This document shows positions 61,718 to 64,000 of a stretch of DNA of 64,000 nt, in pieces. The DNA is taken from assembly GCA_003858485.1 (NCBI GenBank), contig RQYD01000005.1:1-64000 (forward strand), given 5' to 3'. Below the pieces are notes generated by a model, which was given only the letters and a program-made list of their open reading frames with translations, was not told the origin of the DNA and searched no databases. Origin of the DNA: Clostridiales bacterium COT073_COT-073. Lineage in GTDB: Bacteria > Bacillota > Clostridia > Lachnospirales > Vallitaleaceae. The stretch's first letter is position 1. Each line of letters opens with the position of its first letter. The position numbers and the translations under genes were made by a program.

Positions 61718-63043
61718 ATGACAAGAAAACCCAATAAAATTACGATTGCCGGTGCAGGCAGTGCCAGAACACCTGCCTTGATCGGAACATTAATGCAGCG
61801 CAAAGAGCGATTTCCCCTCTCAAAAATTATTTTTTTTGATAAAGATTTACAGCGTTTTGATAAGATTAAGGATTATGTTTTGCTCTTGCTGAAAAATTTG
61901 TCGCCGGAAACGGAAGTGATCATTACCAATGATATGCATGTGGCATATGCTGATACCGAATATGTTTTTTGCCAAATGCGGGTAGGTAAAAACCAAATGC
62001 GCTCGCTTGATGAAAAAGTACCACTGAAACATGGTTTGATTGGCCAGGAAACCTGTGGACCGGGAGGATTTGCTTATGGAATGCGCTCGATCCGTGATAT
62101 GACGGAAATGGTTGAAGTGGTCAGAAGTTATTCCAAAGATACCTGGATTTTAAACTATACTAATCCGGCAGCTATTGTAGCAGTGGCAATGGATTATAAG
62201 TTCCCCGGAGATAAGCGGATCATCAATATGTGTGATCAGCCCTATTCGATGATGGTGTCCTTTGCCAAGATTTTAGGGGTAAATTCGCAGGATTTACGGG
62301 CAAAATATTTTGGCCTTAATCATTTTGGCTGGTTTACGGATTTATATGATGTGAATGGTAAGAATTATTTTGAGCAACTCTATCGCAGTATTATGGAGAA
62401 TGGGTTTCTGCCGTATAATGCGGAGCAGCGGACTAAGTCCTGGCTTGATACTTATCAAAGAGTGGCGAAACTGATGCAGATTACAGATCATTATATTCCA
62501 AACACCTACCTGGAGTATTATTTTTTACAGGAGGAAATTGTAGCCGAATCTGATATCAACTATACCAGAGCCGATGAAGCCGAGCAGACCAGAGAAAAAG
62601 AAGTATGGGATATTTGCGCAGCGGCAGTGGGCAAAGAGGATTTGGAAGGAATTGAGGTCCTGACCAGTCCGGTGTTTGGAGCAATGATGATGGAAGTGGC
62701 GGAATCGATTGCCTATGACCTGCAAAATGAGTTTATCCTGATGGCCAAGAATGATGGACTTATACCTAATTTCAATCCGGAAGCAGTGGTTGAGGTGTCT
62801 GGCAAACTTGGCAAAAATGGAGTGGTGCCGGATCAATATCCGCCGATCTCCACTTTCTATAAAGGACTGATGGAAAATCAATATGCCTATGAACGCCTGA
62901 CAACTGAAGCGTATTTTGAAAAGAGCTATAGCAAAGCCTTACAGGCATTGACCTTAAATCGGACTGTCAATACCCTGAAGAAAGCAGAAGCGGTGCTCAA
63001 TGACCTCAGAGAGTGCAATAAAGAGTATTGGGAAGTGGAGTGA
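61718..63043 (+). CDS. GH4 6-phospho-alpha-glucosidase
   Basis: A 441-residue NAD+- and Mn2+-dependent hydrolase of phosphorylated disaccharides, GlvA/MalH type. The NAD fold starts ITIAGAGSARTPALI; metal and substrate residues are in LNYTNPAAIV, NMCDQPYSM and FGLNHFGWFTD. The CDQP motif is close to the CDMP of alpha-specific enzymes and unlike CNVP of beta-specific ones. It should cleave sugar phosphates made by the EIICB transporter. ATG 61718 follows AAAGGAGAG. Confidence 0.88.
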   Translation: MTRKPNKITIAGAGSARTPALIGTLMQRKERFPLSKIIFFDKDLQRFDKIKDYVLLLLKNLSPETEVIITNDMHVAYADTEYVFCQMRVGKNQMRSLDEKVPLKHGLIGQETCGPGGFAYGMRSIRDMTEMVEVVRSYSKDTWILNYTNPAAIVAVAMDYKFPGDKRIINMCDQPYSMMVSFAKILGVNSQDLRAKYFGLNHFGWFTDLYDVNGKNYFEQLYRSIMENGFLPYNAEQRTKSWLDTYQRVAKLMQITDHYIPNTYLEYYFLQEEIVAESDINYTRADEAEQTREKEVWDICAAAVGKEDLEGIEVLTSPVFGAMMMEVAESIAYDLQNEFILMAKNDGLIPNFNPEAVVEVSGKLGKNGVVPDQYPPISTFYKGLMENQYAYERLTTEAYFEKSYSKALQALTLNRTVNTLKKAEAVLNDLRECNKEYWEVE

Positions 63044-63173
63044 AAGCAGGGACAGGGATCCGAAAATAGAAAAGAAAGATTGGCATGAATTTTGCCTTTT
63101 TACTGCTGTTTCTGGTGGCATATCCCTATATATTAAGTAGGATTCTTAAAGCGGGGGAATGGAAATTTTGTAC

Positions 63174-63202
63174 TTGACATTATATACCGTTCGGTATATA
63201 AT
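63174..63202 (+). promoter_or_regulatory. tetR promoter, predicted leaderless
   Basis: Perfect TTGACA at 63174-63179, 17-base spacer, perfect TATAAT at 63197-63202. Seven bases past the -10 box is 63209, the A of the tetR ATG, so the transcript should begin at the start codon. Confidence 0.75.
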
Positions 63203-63203
63203 G
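63178..63203. promoter_or_regulatory. TetR operator 1
   Basis: CATTATATACCG and CGGTATATAATG are perfect 12-base arms around TT. The site covers the spacer and -10 box of the tetR promoter, so bound repressor would exclude RNA polymerase. Confidence 0.8.
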
Positions 63204-63208
63204 TCTGC

Positions 63209-63799
63209 ATGAATAATAGCAAAAATAACATTTTACAGTGTGCATTAACTCTTTTTTCCGAAAAAGGGTATGATGCGGTGGGGATCAACGAAATAACACA
63301 GAAAGCAGGAATAACCAAGCCGACATTATATTATTTTTTTCAAAGTAAGGAAGGAGTATTTAAGGCTATTTTAGAAGAATATTATGTTGACTTTAATCAT
63401 AGACTGGAAATGGTATGTAGGTATACGCCAAATACCCAAAATTATGAACAGGATGTATTTCCGGTCTTGGTACGGATCGCCGAGATGTATTTTGCGTTTG
63501 CCGGAGACAATACCAGTTTCTATTTAATGCTTTTATCGCTTTTATTTGCACCACCGACAGCGCAAACTACGATTTTAACCAGGCCCTATGTTAAGGAGCA
63601 ATATCGAATTATGATACAGTTATTTGAAGCGATTTCAATGACTCACCATAATTTGAAAGGAAAAGAAGAAAAATGTGCTTCCTATCTGATAGCTATGATA
63701 AATACTGAAATTGGGTTTTGGTATCAGGGCATGGGATCACTTGGAACGGACAAAGCCAGGAAATTGGTTCATCAGTTTATGCATGGAATTTTTGCATGA
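63209..63799 (+). CDS. TetR-family repressor of the downstream glycosidase gene
   Basis: A 196-residue regulator with the N-terminal TetR helix-turn-helix (LFSEKGYDAVGINEITQKAGITKPTLYYF, positions about 12-40) and a helical ligand domain. There is no ribosome site; the promoter places transcription at the ATG itself. Twin operators, one on its own promoter and one on the next gene, indicate autorepression and control of the GH13 gene at 63941. The inducer is unknown; a maltodextrin-like sugar or its product would fit. Confidence 0.88.
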   Translation: MNNSKNNILQCALTLFSEKGYDAVGINEITQKAGITKPTLYYFFQSKEGVFKAILEEYYVDFNHRLEMVCRYTPNTQNYEQDVFPVLVRIAEMYFAFAGDNTSFYLMLLSLLFAPPTAQTTILTRPYVKEQYRIMIQLFEAISMTHHNLKGKEEKCASYLIAMINTEIGFWYQGMGSLGTDKARKLVHQFMHGIFA

Positions 63800-63872
63800 T
63801 TGTTTAGGCCAATATGAATTCGACAGAGAATGAAGGAAGTATTGTCATAATTGCAATGGAGTAATCTATTTT

Positions 63873-63895
63873 AAAAGGGCAAAAGCCCTTTTCTT
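63873..63895 (+). terminator. Terminator of tetR
   Basis: AAAAGGGC and GCCCTTTT around AAAA, then CTTTT. It runs directly into the -35 box of the next promoter at 63896. Confidence 0.85.
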
Positions 63896-63924
63896 TTGAC
63901 AGACTATATACATAACGGTATATA
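63896..63924 (+). promoter_or_regulatory. Promoter and TetR operator 2 of the GH13 gene
   Basis: TTGACA at 63896-63901, 17-base spacer, TATATA at 63919-63924. Within it TATATAC (63905-63911) and GGTATATA (63917-63924) repeat the outer bases of operator 1 in the same geometry; the four central bases differ. Confidence 0.75.
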
Positions 63925-63940
63925 AACAAGGAGAAATATA

Positions 63941-64000
63941 ATGTGGGCAGAAAATAGTGTATTTTATCAAATTTACCCATTGGGGTTTTGCGGAGCGCCA
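63941..64000 (+). CDS. GH13 alpha-amylase-family glycosidase, 5' part only
   Basis: Only the first 20 codons lie in the window. They read MWAENSVFYQIYPLG and continue FCGAP, the characteristic start of intracellular GH13 alpha-amylase/maltogenic enzymes of Clostridia, including the YQIYP segment of the first barrel strand. Start ATG 63941 follows AAGGAGAAA. Expression should be controlled by the TetR repressor through the operator at 63905-63924. Confidence 0.8.
   Translation, partial: MWAENSVFYQIYPLGFCGAP

Overview
The window is A+T-rich chromosomal DNA from a low-G+C Gram-positive anaerobe, most likely a member of the Clostridia. This rests on strong AGGAGG ribosome sites, S-layer-homology (SLH) surface proteins, sugar phosphotransferase (PTS) systems, Bce-type and BlaI/M56 regulation, and an oxygen-sensitive hybrid-cluster protein. 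I cannot place the genus. No tRNA, rRNA, CRISPR array, prophage or intact insertion sequence was seen. Intergenic regions carry many short palindromic repeats of at least two families, plus a 42-43 bp tandem repeat.

Layout. 0.6-3.7 kb: uxaA-uxaB hexuronate catabolism. 3.9-9.8 kb (minus strand): a surface flavin electron-transfer cassette made of an SLH protein with three FMN-binding domains, a ferric-reductase-like membrane protein with a tethered FMN domain, and the flavin transferase ApbE. 10.5-13.9 kb: osmC, a lipoyl-domain dihydrolipoamide dehydrogenase and lipoate ligase. 14.0-21.7 kb: M81 peptidase family, SLH-PrcB protein, old-yellow-enzyme reductase, lipoprotein, membrane methyltransferase, HAD phosphatase and ogt. 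21.8-26.3 kb: a Bce-type antimicrobial peptide sensing and detoxification module. 26.4-31.2 kb: a DUF4143 ATPase and a BlaI/M56 signalling pair with operators. 31.6-34.9 kb: Rpn-family nuclease, coaBC and an ECF S-component. 35.1-39.9 kb: FadR-type regulator, sugar-acid dehydratase, GntP permease and an Rpn-tail remnant. 40.0-42.9 kb: a WG-repeat/SLH surface protein behind a promoter with a G9 tract in its spacer. 43.0-50.9 kb: Crp/Fnr regulator with hcp, a GH31 glucosidase and a TPR-GAF-GGDEF cyclase. 51.6-64.0 kb: a carbohydrate island with RpiR, mannose-family PTS B/C/D, SIS protein, GH13, methyltransferase, EIICB, NagA-like deacetylase, GH4 6-phosphoglucosidase, TetR and the start of another GH13.

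How the parts fit. UxaAB and the dehydratase/GntP locus both plausibly deliver 2-keto-3-deoxygluconate, whose kinase and aldolase are not in the window. The sugar island imports and phosphorylates glucosides through two PTS systems and cleaves them with GH4 and GH13 enzymes. ApbE would load FMN onto its two operon partners, giving a possible route for electrons from the membrane to the S-layer. The most notable observations are this flavin cassette, the poly-G promoter, the leaderless TetR gene with paired operators, the hairpin between ribosome site and start of blaI, and the repeat families.
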